A DNA stretch of 60,867 bases from Cytophagales bacterium (GTDB lineage: Bacteria > Bacteroidota > Bacteroidia > Cytophagales > Thermoflexibacteraceae): NCBI GenBank assembly GCA_004294445.1, contig REAZ01000027.1, positions 1-60,867 of the forward strand. The letters run 5' to 3'. Under the pieces are notes generated by a model. The model was given only the letters and a program-made list of their open reading frames with translations, was not told where the DNA came from and did no database searches. Below, one piece after another: positions 42,603 to 51,781 of this stretch (positions are counted from its first letter, which is position 1; the number at the start of each line of letters is the position of its first letter). A program made the position numbers and the translations under genes.

Positions 42603-42968
42603 TTAGTATCTGTTGTTCCTCTTTGAATCATAACCTCCACGTCTATCACCGCCTCTGTCAGAGCCGTAACGGTTTCCACCGCCACCGCTACCGCCGCTGC
42701 TATAGCCGCCGCCGCCAGTTCCTTCTTTCTTAGGCAATGCTTTTTTAACTTGTAGCTCTCTACCGCCTAATTCTGCACCGTTTAATTGGTCGATGGCATT
42801 GGAAGCTTCGTTGTCATTGTCCATTTCTACAAAACCGAAACCCTTAGATTTTCCTGTAAACTTATCTGTGATAATTTTAACAGATGAAACCTCGCCAAAT
42901 TCTGCAAAGGCTTCTTGCAAATCTCCTTCTGTTAATGAGAAAGAGATATTTGATACATAAATGTTCAT
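42603..42968 (-). CDS. RRM RNA-binding protein with Gly-rich tail
   Basis: 121 aa. One RRM domain fills residues 1-80: RNP2 IYVSNI (3-8) and RNP1 KGFGFVEM (about 42-49), with the intervening FGEVSSVKIITDKFTGKSKG. A glycine/serine/arginine-rich tail (GTGGGGYSS, RGGDRRGGYDSK) follows. Such proteins are abundant in Bacteroidota and cyanobacteria (Rbp type) and take part in cold or stress RNA metabolism and mRNA decay control. The gene has its own -7 box and terminator. Confidence 0.93.
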   Translation of the reverse strand: MNIYVSNISFSLTEGDLQEAFAEFGEVSSVKIITDKFTGKSKGFGFVEMDNDNEASNAIDQLNGAELGGRELQVKKALPKKEGTGGGGYSSGGSGGGGNRYGSDRGGDRRGGYDSKRNNRY

Positions 42969-42995
42969 TAAAAAATAAATTAAAGTTTAACATGA

Positions 42996-43003
42996 CAAAG
43001 GTA
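42996..43003 (-). promoter_or_regulatory. -7 box of the RRM gene
   Basis: A perfect TACCTTTG on the minus strand, 27 bp before the ATG. The TTTG -33 element is not seen at 20 bp. Confidence 0.5.
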
Positions 43004-43088
43004 ATTAATTATTTTGACATTATTTGTATAATTTTAAAAATTAATCTGAAAATTCTAAATAATAATTTTTCAAAATAATTGATTCGCA

Positions 43089-44174
43089 ATGACACAAAAT
43101 AATCCTATTCATGTAGCTCTTACTTCCTACGGAATGTCGGGGAGGGTATTTCACGCACCTTTGCTTTTTGCAGATAAAAGATTCATTATAAGTAAAATAG
43201 TAGAAAGAAATAGCGAAAAATCTAAAGAAAAATACCCTCATATTACGGTAGTAAAACAATTTGAGGATGTAATAGCTGACGATGACATAGCGCTTGTGGT
43301 GGTGAATACGCCGAATAGCCTGCATTTTGAGCAAGGAAAAGCTGTCTTGGAGGCGGGCAAGCACCTCGTCTTGGAAAAACCTGCGACTACCTTTGCATGG
43401 GAAATGGAAAAACTCATAGAAATAGCGGAAAGAAAAGGGCTGATTCTGTCTGTATTTCAGAATAGACGATGGGACGGCGATTTCAAAACGGTAAAAAAAG
43501 TAGTAGAAAATGGCTTATTGGGCAATTTGGTGAGCTATGAATCTCATTTCGACAGATTCAGAAACTACATAACCCCCAATACGTGGAAAGAGGAAACGGG
43601 AGTAGGTTCGGGCATTGTCTATAATTTGGCAGCACACCTAATAGACCAAGCGTTAGTGCTGTTTGGCGTGCCGCAAGGCGTAACGGCTACGATTGGTACG
43701 CAGCGGAAAGAGGGAAAAATAGATGATTTTTACGATATTGTGCTGGACTATGGGGCAAGGGAGAAGGGCTTGCAGGTGCTATTAAAATCGAGCTATTTGG
43801 TGAGGGAGCCTTCGCCAAGATTTGCCTTGCATGGCGATAGGGGTTCGTTTGTGAAATATGGACTTGACCCGCAAGAGGAAGCTCTTAACAAAGGTTTTTT
43901 GCCAAATACGCCTCTGTGGGGTACGGAAGAACGGGCTTGTTGGGGAAAACTAAATACGGAAATTGACGGGCTACACTGCGAAGGGCAGTTGGAAACATTG
44001 GCGGGGTCATACGCTGACTATTACGACAATATCTATCGGGCAATTAGGGAAGGGTACGCCCTAGAAGTAAAGCCAATGCAGGCGTACCATACCATTAAGA
44101 TTATAGAACTTGCTTACCAAAGTAATAGGGAACACAAAACGCTTCCCTACCTTCTCAAAGGTGAACTTTCGTAA
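43089..44174 (+). CDS. Gfo/Idh/MocA-family NAD(P) oxidoreductase
   Basis: 361 aa. The N-terminal Rossmann domain has a diverged glycine motif (VALTSYGMSGRVFHAPLL) and the family hallmark VLEKPATT (EKP, about residue 98). The C-terminal domain carries GGxxxDxxxH-like residues as GSGIVYNLAAHLIDQAL. The family oxidises sugar or inositol derivatives with NAD(P); the substrate is unknown. The SYGMSGRVFHAPLL start is close to YdgJ/YvaA-type scyllo-inositol dehydrogenases. Its 3' end overlaps the convergent M48 protease gene by 28 bp. Confidence 0.88.
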   Translation: MTQNNPIHVALTSYGMSGRVFHAPLLFADKRFIISKIVERNSEKSKEKYPHITVVKQFEDVIADDDIALVVVNTPNSLHFEQGKAVLEAGKHLVLEKPATTFAWEMEKLIEIAERKGLILSVFQNRRWDGDFKTVKKVVENGLLGNLVSYESHFDRFRNYITPNTWKEETGVGSGIVYNLAAHLIDQALVLFGVPQGVTATIGTQRKEGKIDDFYDIVLDYGAREKGLQVLLKSSYLVREPSPRFALHGDRGSFVKYGLDPQEEALNKGFLPNTPLWGTEERACWGKLNTEIDGLHCEGQLETLAGSYADYYDNIYRAIREGYALEVKPMQAYHTIKIIELAYQSNREHKTLPYLLKGELS

Positions 44175-44968
44175 TATTTCATGGCTTCGGGAATGAGGGC
44201 TTGCAAGTCTTTGATGCGGGTTTCGTGCGAAGGGTGCGTAGAAAGAAACACAGGAGGGGCTTGTCCGCCGCTTCCTGCTGCCATTCTTTGCCAAAATCTC
44301 GGTGCTTCGCGCGGGTCGTAGCCCGCCATAGAGGAGAAAATAAGCCCAATTTTGTCTGCCTCCGATTCGTGGCTACGTGAGAAACTCAACATACCTAAGT
44401 TGGTAACTACACCTGCTGCCTGTAGCAAGAGTTGATTGGTCATACTTGGGTTTTTTGCCTGTAGCACCGCACCGCCTACGGTCAGCAAGCCATTGGCAAG
44501 CAATGTTTGGCTCATGCGTTCGTTCCCATGCTCGGCTATTGCGTGGGCTATTTCATGCCCCATCACTACTGCCAAGCCTGTAGCATCTTGGCAGATAGGC
44601 ATGATACCCGTATAGACTACGACCTTGCCCCCTGGCATACAAAAGGCATTTACCTGCTTGTCATCTACCAGATTGAACTCCCAGCGGAAATCTTTGATGC
44701 GGCTCGCCATATTGTTGTCTGCCATGTACTTTTCTACGGCTTGCTGTATCCGCACGCCCACCTCCCTAACTACCCCAATTTGGGCTTGATTATTAGAAAG
44801 TTGGTGCTTAGAAAGAAAATCGTTGTATTGGGTGAAACTCATTGTGAGTAGCTCAGAGTCGGGCATGAACTTGAGTTGCGTTCTGCCCGTGAGCGGAACT
44901 GTAGTGCAGTAGCTAAAAATCAATGCACTAAAAATGAATAATATAGACCTTCTAATGACTATTTTCAT
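44147..44968 (-). CDS. M48-family metalloprotease lipoprotein
   Basis: 273 aa. The lipobox is LIFSYC (Cys21). The zinc motif HEIAHA lies at residues 138-143 in GHEIAHAIAEHGNERMSQ, and the third ligand is in SHESEADKIGL (about residue 200). A downstream STHPSHETRI motif is typical of the LoiP/BepA group. These proteases act in the periplasm on misfolded outer-membrane proteins. The gene is single, and its 3' end overlaps the oxidoreductase gene on the other strand. Confidence 0.92.
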   Translation of the reverse strand: MKIVIRRSILFIFSALIFSYCTTVPLTGRTQLKFMPDSELLTMSFTQYNDFLSKHQLSNNQAQIGVVREVGVRIQQAVEKYMADNNMASRIKDFRWEFNLVDDKQVNAFCMPGGKVVVYTGIMPICQDATGLAVVMGHEIAHAIAEHGNERMSQTLLANGLLTVGGAVLQAKNPSMTNQLLLQAAGVVTNLGMLSFSRSHESEADKIGLIFSSMAGYDPREAPRFWQRMAAGSGGQAPPVFLSTHPSHETRIKDLQALIPEAMKYYESSPLRR

Positions 44969-45010
44969 ACTTATAAAATTGTTAGATTAAACTCAGACTT
45001 TGTGATAAGC

Positions 45011-45026
45011 ATAGGCTGAAGCCTAT
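45011..45026. repeat. Short perfect palindrome
   Basis: ATAGGCTGAAGCCTAT forms a perfect 7-bp stem with a 2-base centre. It sits between the two minus-strand genes, with no T-run, so it is not an obvious terminator. Confidence 0.45.
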
Positions 45027-45108
45027 ACTATAGATAAAAGACAATAAAAAAAATAAAAAGACTACGAAATTGGCTCTGTAGCAAATATAAAAAATTATTA
45101 GGCTATAA

Positions 45109-45954
45109 TTACTGTTGTTTCTCTTTTTCTTTCTTTTTTAACTTCCTAAACTGATAAGCCAATGCCAAATGATGCGAGGGCTGTAGCTGCGGGTGAGTAT
45201 TGAGCGAATAGACTACCTCAAAGGCATAAAAAGCAAAGGAAAAACCATAACTACTCACGAAGGGCTTGGTAGAAATCCCCGTTCTTAGTGCCAAAGAGGT
45301 CAATATTTTGTATTCCAAACCCGCTTTGAAGGTTTGTGGGAAAGCAATGTCTTTTTCAGTTTCTAAGTTGAAAATTAGCTTTTCAGTCGGGCGGTACGAA
45401 AGCCCTGCTTTCATCACTACGGGCAGGCGTTCATCTTGGAAGTCTGCTATTTTTGCCTGATTAAAATTGTAGATATGCGCACCGAGCCATACAGTTTCAG
45501 TGAGTTTCATCACGCCGCCAAACTCAAAAGTCATCATGCGGCGCGTCCCTAAACCCTCTATCGCCAACTGAAAGTAGTTAGCCCGCAAACCAATGCTTAC
45601 GTTGCTTATTTTGTGGCTGATGCCAATGGAAAGATTCGTTTCGCGGTAGGCATCGCCGCCAAACTGCGAGATACTAAGCCCGCCCGCCATGCCAAATTTG
45701 GTAGGAGTAACTACCCCCGCCGTAACAGTGCTGAAGCCCGTCATCCCATAGCGATTGTCAAAAGAGGTAAAAGCGGAAGGTTTTTCTATCCATGCCAAGC
45801 CCCCGATGTTGTTGAAAACTGACCACTCATCATGCAGGGTTACGGCGGCATTGCCCATGCCCGAAGCCCTGCCAATGCCAAAGGTGCGTATTTGGGCGTG
45901 AATATGCCCACAAAGGAACAGAAAAGTAGAAATGAGAACGAAGAAAAATCTCAT
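45109..45954 (-). CDS. PorV/PorQ-family outer-membrane barrel protein
   Basis: 281 aa. Signal peptide MRFFFVLISTFLFLCGHIHA, then QIRTFGIGRASGMGNAAVTL, the GxxrasGMGgA-v-l-dxwsvfNN-ggLA pattern of small FadL/PorV-like barrels of Bacteroidota. Alternating beta-strand composition follows, ending in a basic tail (KLKKKEKEKQQ). The role is unknown; related proteins act in type IX secretion or lipid uptake. Its promoter (ATTG-20-TATTTTTG) lies directly beside the ISAs1 element. Confidence 0.7.
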   Translation of the reverse strand: MRFFFVLISTFLFLCGHIHAQIRTFGIGRASGMGNAAVTLHDEWSVFNNIGGLAWIEKPSAFTSFDNRYGMTGFSTVTAGVVTPTKFGMAGGLSISQFGGDAYRETNLSIGISHKISNVSIGLRANYFQLAIEGLGTRRMMTFEFGGVMKLTETVWLGAHIYNFNQAKIADFQDERLPVVMKAGLSYRPTEKLIFNLETEKDIAFPQTFKAGLEYKILTSLALRTGISTKPFVSSYGFSFAFYAFEVVYSLNTHPQLQPSHHLALAYQFRKLKKKEKEKQQ

Positions 45955-45979
45955 GGGTTTTTACGGTTTTTATTTTCCC

Positions 45980-46011
45980 CAAAAATAAATTTCTTTTTCT
46001 GAATAAACAAT
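45980..46011 (-). promoter_or_regulatory. Promoter of the PorV-like gene
   Basis: On the minus strand ATTG (46011-46008), 20 bp, then a perfect TATTTTTG (45987-45980). The -33 box falls inside a 12-bp word (46002-46013) that is repeated on the far side of the insertion element. Confidence 0.55.
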
Positions 46012-46027
46012 TTTTCAAAAGTTTTTA

Positions 46028-47208
46028 TAGGTTAATCGCATTTAAAAACGCAGATTTTGTAGGATATTAAGGAGATATTGGTCATTCCATCCTGCTATTT
46101 TCCTTCTGCTTTTGATACTTTGTTTGTCTTGCACTTGTTTCAAAGCTTGTAAAGCTATTTTTCGCAGCGTTGCCATATTTTCAGGGGCATTATCTTTGCG
46201 AATGCGACTTTGGTCTTCGTGAAAACAAACATCTAACTGCCAGTGTAAGTGGTTTTCAATACGCCAATGGTTACGTACTAAATGGTTAAAAGTTTCAGCA
46301 CTTTCCAGCCGACTACTCAGATAATAACGTTTTTCTTGCTGTATTTGCCCATTTTTTTCCCTACTTGACTCCACCAATACCAAAGTTTTAGCTCCCGCCC
46401 AATCTGAAAGAGCATCTATCAAACCTATCTGTGAATACACATAACACACTCTTTTTTCTATTCTGCCACTACCAAAACTGTCCCAATGATGTTGCTCAAA
46501 ACTTGACTGATGTTTGCTAAATAAATCCTCTACTTGTTCAAATGCTGTCTTTTGGTTCTTCTTAAGAGCTAAAATATAATCGGCTTCTTTGGCTATCAAT
46601 TGAGCCGCTACCTCAGCAGTGGTGGCAATAGCATCTATGCTCACGATGGCATCTTTCAAATCCAAACTCGCTATCAAGGCAGGAATTGCCGTCTTTTCAT
46701 TACTCTTCTCATCTGCTTTGACTTGTCCCAAACTCAAACCTTGTTCGCTCGCCCAAGCACTCACCAAGCATAAACCGCCCTTCTTTTTGCCCGAAGGGTT
46801 GGTTCCCCGCAAAACTTTGCCATCTATATTGACCTGATAATAGTCCATAAAATCTAAGATTTCACCAGACCAAACAGTCAAACTTTCCGAAAACTTGGCA
46901 GTATCCAAATACCGAAAAACCCTATTTATCGTGTCGTGGGACGGAATACCATAAGGCAATGCTAAAAAAGTACGTAAAAACACTTCTTTCTCTTTGCCGT
47001 AGTTTTCTATATCCTTGATGGCAAGCCCCGTCATAATCTTCGGCACCACTTAGCACCGCACATAAACTTAACATCAAAATATCTGATAATTGATGTAGCT
47101 TGCCCCGTTCTATTCTGAAATCAGGGACTTCCGAAAAAAAAAATGCCATTCCATAACCAAAACTAACTATTTTTCCCAAAATCCCCTAAATTTGGTGCGT
47201 TTAACCTA
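46028..47208 (-). mobile_element. ISAs1-family insertion sequence
   Basis: Imperfect terminal inverted repeats TAGGTTAATCGCA (46028-46040) and TGCGTTTAACCTA (47196-47208), 12 of 13 matching, flank a DDE transposase gene of the ISAs1 / H-repeat type. The 12-bp word AATAAACAATTT occurs at 46002-46013 and 47215-47226 just outside. It may be a target duplication, although the distances to the two ends (14 and 6 bp) differ. The exact ends are uncertain. Confidence 0.8.
46042..47179 (-). pseudogene. ISAs1-family transposase, frameshifted near the 5' end
   Basis: The N-terminus (FFSEVPDFRIERGKLHQLSD, then LCAVLSGAEDYDG) is in one frame starting at 47179. The rest (GLAIKDIENYGKEKEVFLRT to the stop) is in another from about 47030. 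Removing one G from the G4 run (C47026-47029 on the plus strand) joins them into an uninterrupted family match. The DDE-type core NIDGKVLRGTNPSGKKKGGL, IVSIDAIATTAEVAAQLI and the RNHWRIENHLHWQLDV block with a downstream DQSRIRKDNAPENMA are intact. It is either inactive or produced by a frameshift. Confidence 0.85.
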
Positions 47209-47269
47209 ACCTTAAATAAACAATTTGACAGCTATGAGGAATTTTACTTTTACCCGCCCCAAGACCAAC

Positions 47270-47950
47270 TTACCATGCTACGGCAAGCCCTGCAATGCTC
47301 AAAGATTGACAACCCGCATTTTGCAAGGGCAGCCCACAAGCCTCCAGAGTTGCTCCCGTAGTGATTACATCATCAATGAGTAAAATGTTTTTGCCTTTCA
47401 CCTTTTCGGGCTTTGTAATATAAAAAATATTTGCTACATTTTCCCAACGCTCTACCCTGTCTTTGCGAGTCTGCGATACATTTGCTTTTTGCCTGACCAA
47501 AATACCGCTATCCCATGCCACAGAAAGCCCTTCTGCCATTCCTCTTGCAATGCTATCGCACTGATTGTACCCTCTTTTCTCTAACTTGCTTGGGTGCAAC
47601 GGCACAGGCAATATCAAGTCAAATTGAGTGGCAAGTTGGCTTTTTTTCAAGTCATTTCCGTACCACCTGCCGAGCATCTCTCCTATCTCTTGCTTGCCGT
47701 AATACTTCAGGTGGTGCAGCAATACTTGGACTTTGCCCGTTTTGACGAATCGCAAGTAAGCAAAGGCGTGCTTGAGGGGAATACGCCCCCAAAACTTGCG
47801 AGCCAATTCATTATCTTCTTCTAAGTGAAAATTAGTTTTAGGCAGTGCATACCTACACTGCACACAGATAATTTCCTCATTTTTTTCTAACAAGCTGCTG
47901 CAAGTCAGGCAGCTACGAGGGAACAGCATATCTACAAAATCACTGAGCAT
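47270..47950 (-). CDS. comF: ComF-family amidophosphoribosyltransferase-like protein
   Basis: 226 aa. An N-terminal zinc finger (CLTC...CVQC, about residues 14-35) is followed by a type I phosphoribosyltransferase domain with KYYGKQEIGEMLG, RGYNQCDSIARGMAEGL and the PRPP loop ILLIDDVITTGATLEAC. ComF proteins take part in natural transformation in other phyla; the reaction is unknown. The gene is divergent from scpA and ends 60 bp before the IS end. Confidence 0.9.
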   Translation of the reverse strand: MLSDFVDMLFPRSCLTCSSLLEKNEEIICVQCRYALPKTNFHLEEDNELARKFWGRIPLKHAFAYLRFVKTGKVQVLLHHLKYYGKQEIGEMLGRWYGNDLKKSQLATQFDLILPVPLHPSKLEKRGYNQCDSIARGMAEGLSVAWDSGILVRQKANVSQTRKDRVERWENVANIFYITKPEKVKGKNILLIDDVITTGATLEACGLPLQNAGCQSLSIAGLAVAW

Positions 47951-48013
47951 AGATTCTTTGGTCGTTAAATAGTAAGCAGTGCAAATGTCCTGAAAAATCT
48001 ACAAAAATAGCAT

Positions 48014-48021
48014 TACCTTTG
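48014..48021 (+). promoter_or_regulatory. -7 box of scpA
   Basis: A perfect TACCTTTG, 106 bp before the scpA ATG, in the gap divergent from comF. There is no TTTG at 20 bp. Confidence 0.4.
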
Positions 48022-48127
48022 CAAAGGGTACGACAAGTTACTTTAAATTTTTTGAAAAAGATTGCTTTTTGAAAAATACACAATCTTTTAAGGCAATAAA
48101 AATTATCATCAGAAACCACAATTATTC

Positions 48128-48880
48128 ATGTCTTTTTCTATCAAACTCCCTTTGTTCGAAGGCCCTTTTGACCTACTCCTCTTCTTCATCGAGAGAGATG
48201 AATTGGATATTTATGATATTCCCATTGCCCAGATTACCAATGAGTTTCTCGACTATATTCGGCAGTTGGAGCAGCTAAATATGGAAGTAGCAAGCGAATT
48301 TATCTTGGTTGCGGCTACACTCATGCGTATAAAAGCAAAAATGCTACTGCCACGCCCCCAAAAAGACGAAGCAGGAAACGAGATAGACCCAAGAGAAGAA
48401 CTGATAAAATACCTATTAGAGTATAAAAAATATAAGTCTGTAGTAGGGATACTTAGCATGATGGAGGAAAAACGCCTTGCGATGGAGATGCGAGGGAATG
48501 TGGGCGAGGAAGTAAAAAAAATAGCAGAAATAGCGGGCGCAGAGGCAGAACTTGACGATTTGGATTTGTACAAATTAGTCCGAGCCTACCAAAAAGTATT
48601 AGACAGATTGGAGGAAACTAAAAATCGCCCCATACATTCCGTAGAGCCTTATCCTTATACGATAGAAGGGCAAAAAGACAAGCTAAAAATATTACTTAGT
48701 CAGCAAAATTTCCTCTCTTTTGAAGATATTATTGCGGAAAATAAGAGCAAAATAAGCCTTGTTTTTACTTTTTTAGCCATTTTGGAAATGCTACAGTTAG
48801 CCCAAATCAAATTGGTTTATTTAGATAATGAAGCCCTGTATAATAATTTCGTCATAGCAACTATCCATAGCAATTTTTAG
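48128..48880 (+). CDS. scpA: Segregation and condensation protein ScpA
   Basis: 250 aa kleisin subunit of the Smc-ScpAB complex that shapes chromosomes. The N-terminus FSIKLPLFEGPFDLLLFFIE and DIPIAQITNEFLDYIRQLEQ, then ASEFILVAATLMRIKAKMLL, are ScpA signatures. The C-terminal winged-helix part ends with FVIATIHSNF. scpB is not adjacent. A convergent glucan phosphorylase gene follows after 62 bp. Confidence 0.93.
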   Translation: MSFSIKLPLFEGPFDLLLFFIERDELDIYDIPIAQITNEFLDYIRQLEQLNMEVASEFILVAATLMRIKAKMLLPRPQKDEAGNEIDPREELIKYLLEYKKYKSVVGILSMMEEKRLAMEMRGNVGEEVKKIAEIAGAEAELDDLDLYKLVRAYQKVLDRLEETKNRPIHSVEPYPYTIEGQKDKLKILLSQQNFLSFEDIIAENKSKISLVFTFLAILEMLQLAQIKLVYLDNEALYNNFVIATIHSNF

Positions 48881-48942
48881 AACTAAAAAATCAGCCGTAG
48901 CCCTATCGAGTTTCTGATACCAAATAGGACTACAGCTAAAAG

Positions 48943-50601
48943 TTAGGCATTATACATGAGTTGGTAATATTCGTCAGCCATTCTCCCCGAATCGAAATAA
49001 GGGGTTACTTCTCCCATACTTCTTTTCATCAGTTCCAGCCACTTGTCATGGTGGTCATAATAGAGCGGCAGTATTTCATTTTCGAGAATATCAAACATAT
49101 TTTGGCAGTCCAGATGGTCTTGCTGGTCAAGTGGCAAATTAGTATCTACGGGTGGAATGACAAAAGCGTTCTCTCCATGTCTGCCAAATTCGGCGACCCA
49201 GCCATCATTAATAGAAAAATTAATAGAGCCATTCATAGCCGCAGTCATGCCGCTTGTCCCCGATGCCTCTTGCGGTCTGCGTGGCGTATTGAGCCAAACA
49301 TCAGAGCCACATTTGAGCAGGCGAGAGAGCGTAAGCTCATAACCTGTGAGTACAGCACAGTTTGACATCTTTTGCGTGTAACGCACCAAGTGGTTAAAAG
49401 TGCTAATGCCGTTCTGGTCGAGTGGGTACGGTTTGCCCGCCCAAATAATCTGCACGGGTCTATCAGTGCGCGAAATTAATGCCATAAAACGCTCATAGTC
49501 AGCTATAAGCAAATCTGGACGTTTGTACCCCGCAAAGCGTCTTGCCCAGACAATAGTAAGCACGTCGGGGTCAAAAAGTTCTCCTGTTTGGTCGCCTACA
49601 ACTTCAAAAAGTCGTTTTTTCAAATGCCTTTTGCGTTTGAGCAGTGCGTCATCATCATGCACAGCCAATGCTTTTACCAAATCCGTATCTGCCCAATAGC
49701 GTTTGTTTTGAGCGTTGGTAATAGAGATTATTGGGCAAATACCCGAATTGCCCGACCACATTTTTCTGGAAACATCTCCATGAATTTTGGAAACACCATT
49801 GGCTATTTTTGCCATTCGCAGGGCGGTAAGCGTATAGTCCAAAGTATCTCCTTCTATTTGGGCTATTTTCCGAATTTCGGGTAATGGTACGAAATTGAAA
49901 AAGCTCATTTTATCCAAAAGCCAAAGTTCGTGAACGTCATTTCCCGCTTTTTCGGGCGTATGTGTAGTAAATACAAAACGCTTCCTCACTTCCTCCAAAT
50001 CTCGGTATTTCGAATACAGATAAAAAGCTACGGGCAAGGCGTGCCCTTCGTTGATGTGGTAAATATCCGCACCGCCAATAGCCTCTATTACCTTTGCTCC
50101 GCCTATGCCAAGTACGATGCTTTGAGCAATGCGTGTCGCTAAGTCGCCGTCATAGAGTTTGTGCGTAATAGTATGCGAGAGGTAGTCATTTTCGGGAATA
50201 TCAGTAGTGAGAAAGTACATAGGCACTGTATTAAAAATTTCAGGACGCAAATAAAGTGCTTTCACATAAACCTGATGCCTATCCACATAAACAGGGACAA
50301 TAATGCCCGTATCTTCGAGGAAATTATAATTTTTTGCTTGCCATTGCACAGTCATCTGCCGCGATTCATCACTTGTTTGGTTGAAATAACCGTACTTCCA
50401 AAGTAGCCCAACACCAATGAAGTTTTGCTTAAGTTCGTAGGCACTCCTCATGTGCGAGCCTGCAAGGTAGCCTAATCCCCCTGAATATATTTTGAATGGC
50501 TGATGAATGGCAAATTCCATACAAAAGTAGGCTACACGCTTTCCGTACTTCGGATTAGGTGTGTACGGATGCTGCCAAGTATCGTGTTTTTTATTAGACA
50601 T
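48943..50601 (-). CDS. glgP: Alpha-glucan phosphorylase (GT35, short form)
   Basis: 552 aa, the short GlgP type (classical glycogen phosphorylases are 800 aa or more). It releases glucose-1-phosphate from glycogen or maltodextrin using pyridoxal phosphate. Seen are YFCMEFAIHQPFKIYSGGLG, DIYHINEGHALPVAFYLYSK, TTHTPEKAGNDVH, VWARRFAGYKRPDLLIADYE, and the strong NTPRRPQEASGTSGMTAAMN block that precedes the catalytic domain end. It is a single gene. Confidence 0.92.
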   Translation of the reverse strand: MSNKKHDTWQHPYTPNPKYGKRVAYFCMEFAIHQPFKIYSGGLGYLAGSHMRSAYELKQNFIGVGLLWKYGYFNQTSDESRQMTVQWQAKNYNFLEDTGIIVPVYVDRHQVYVKALYLRPEIFNTVPMYFLTTDIPENDYLSHTITHKLYDGDLATRIAQSIVLGIGGAKVIEAIGGADIYHINEGHALPVAFYLYSKYRDLEEVRKRFVFTTHTPEKAGNDVHELWLLDKMSFFNFVPLPEIRKIAQIEGDTLDYTLTALRMAKIANGVSKIHGDVSRKMWSGNSGICPIISITNAQNKRYWADTDLVKALAVHDDDALLKRKRHLKKRLFEVVGDQTGELFDPDVLTIVWARRFAGYKRPDLLIADYERFMALISRTDRPVQIIWAGKPYPLDQNGISTFNHLVRYTQKMSNCAVLTGYELTLSRLLKCGSDVWLNTPRRPQEASGTSGMTAAMNGSINFSINDGWVAEFGRHGENAFVIPPVDTNLPLDQQDHLDCQNMFDILENEILPLYYDHHDKWLELMKRSMGEVTPYFDSGRMADEYYQLMYNA

Positions 50602-50664
50602 AGGATTAATTTTTGAGTATTAAAGTCCCTAAATTAGTAAATTTTACAAATTAGCATTATTTTT

Positions 50665-51123
50665 TTAATCTCTTTCCATATAAATATGTAAAATATCGTC
50701 TTCTACATATATATCGCTGATTTGTTTGAAGCCCAAACTTTCGTAAAAACGTTTTAAGTAAAACTGCGCCCCAATTTTTATTTTCTGTTTCCCAAACAAT
50801 TCATCGCAATATTTAATAGATATTTCCATGAGCTGTTTTCCCAAGCCAAACTTACGCATTTTTTGAGCTACTACTACCCTTCCTATGCTTGCTTGGTCAT
50901 AGACAATGTTTTTATCGAATAGGCGTGTATAAGCAACTAACTCATTATCAAGCCATCCCATGCAGTGATAGGCTTGTTGGTCTTTGCCATCCATGTCTTG
51001 GAAGACACAGTTTTGCTCCACTACAAAAATTGCGGTTCTTAATTGCAAAATTGCATAAAGTTCGTGAATAGTTAGCTCGCTAAAGGGTTTGGTATTCCAA
51101 GAGATACTTATATTATTTTCCAT
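50665..51123 (-). CDS. GNAT acetyltransferase, ElaA-like
   Basis: 152 aa GNAT domain. The N-terminal ISWNTKPFSELTIHELYAIL, then LRTAIFVVEQNCVFQDMDGK, is the ElaA pattern. The acetyl-CoA-binding part is IGRVVVAQKMRKFGLGKQLM, with FYESLGFKQISDIYVEDDIL closing the fold. The substrate is unknown. It is divergent from the tmRNA gene, about 110 bp away. Confidence 0.9.
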   Translation of the reverse strand: MENNISISWNTKPFSELTIHELYAILQLRTAIFVVEQNCVFQDMDGKDQQAYHCMGWLDNELVAYTRLFDKNIVYDQASIGRVVVAQKMRKFGLGKQLMEISIKYCDELFGKQKIKIGAQFYLKRFYESLGFKQISDIYVEDDILHIYMERD

Positions 51124-51165
51124 AGAGTTTTATTAATCGATATTCCCCGCAATATAAAAATTTCC

Positions 51166-51197
51166 TTTGTTTTTTAATTTAATATGAACTAAATTTG
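51166..51197 (+). promoter_or_regulatory. Promoter of the tmRNA gene
   Basis: A perfect TTTG (51166-51169), exactly 20 bp, then a perfect TAAATTTG (51190-51197). It predicts a precursor starting about 33 nt before the mature tmRNA 5' end. Confidence 0.88.
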
Positions 51198-51235
51198 CGT
51201 TCCTTTTGTGCTAAAGACTCGCTGTAAATATTTTT

Positions 51236-51602
51236 GGGGCTGACTGGTTTTGACAGCGTGAGTAGGTACATGTAAGCACGTCGGGTGTTGGGAGTATTAC
51301 CCGTAAATAAAACTTTCAAAACACAAACGGCGAAAATTCATTCGCACTCGCTGCTTAGTTTAGGATAAACTAAATAGCTTGCCTTCTGCACAGTAGCTCG
51401 TTCTGTCTATTGGGCGTATAGGAGGTCAAACTACAGAACCGCTCAGGGTAAGTGTTGTGATGCCCTGCTAAGACTACTGCAACTAAGGAGAGATTTTGGT
51501 TTGTTCTTAACCTAATCTTTCCCGAAAATTAATAAGAAATAAGCGTGTAGAAAGCATGATGTTTACCGTGTTTGGACGAGGGTTCGACTCCCTCCAGCTC
51601 CA
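51236..51602 (+). ncRNA. ssrA: Transfer-messenger RNA (tmRNA)
   Basis: Rescues stalled ribosomes and tags the nascent peptide for proteolysis. The 5' end GGGGCTGACTGG pairs with the 3' CAGCTCC (51595-51601; one G-U pair) to form the acceptor stem, and GGTTCGACTCC is the T-loop. The tag reading frame starts at GGC 51329 and reads GENSFALAA before TAG (51356-51358), preceded by an AAC codon. The CCA end is not encoded, as is common in this phylum. It has its own promoter and a strong terminator. Confidence 0.95.
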
Positions 51603-51619
51603 CAAAGGAAAGTAGTTGC

Positions 51620-51662
51620 AAAAGAGAGGTTACATATTTTTGTGTGTAGCCTCTTTTTTTTT
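51620..51662 (+). terminator. Terminator of the tmRNA gene
   Basis: AGAGAGGTTACA pairs with TGTAGCCTCTT (one mismatch) around a TATTTTTGTG loop and is followed by a long T-run. Confidence 0.88.
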
Positions 51663-51745
51663 AACTTTCAGTTCTAATTAATGGTTAACCTCTTTTTGGC
51701 GCATAACCGAACTTGCAATACAATTTTTAAAACACCTAATATTTG

Positions 51746-51775
51746 ATGAAAGTAAGAAGTTTTTGGCAGGGTTAA
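51746..51775 (+). pseudogene. Stray copy of the NADAR gene's last 30 bp
   Basis: 28 of 30 bases match 52381-52410, the end of the NADAR gene, and encode the same ending (MKVRSFWQG, stop). The match starts abruptly; the bases before it differ. In both places a palindrome of the same family begins 5-10 bp after the stop. Confidence 0.75.
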
Positions 51776-51781
51776 ATTACG

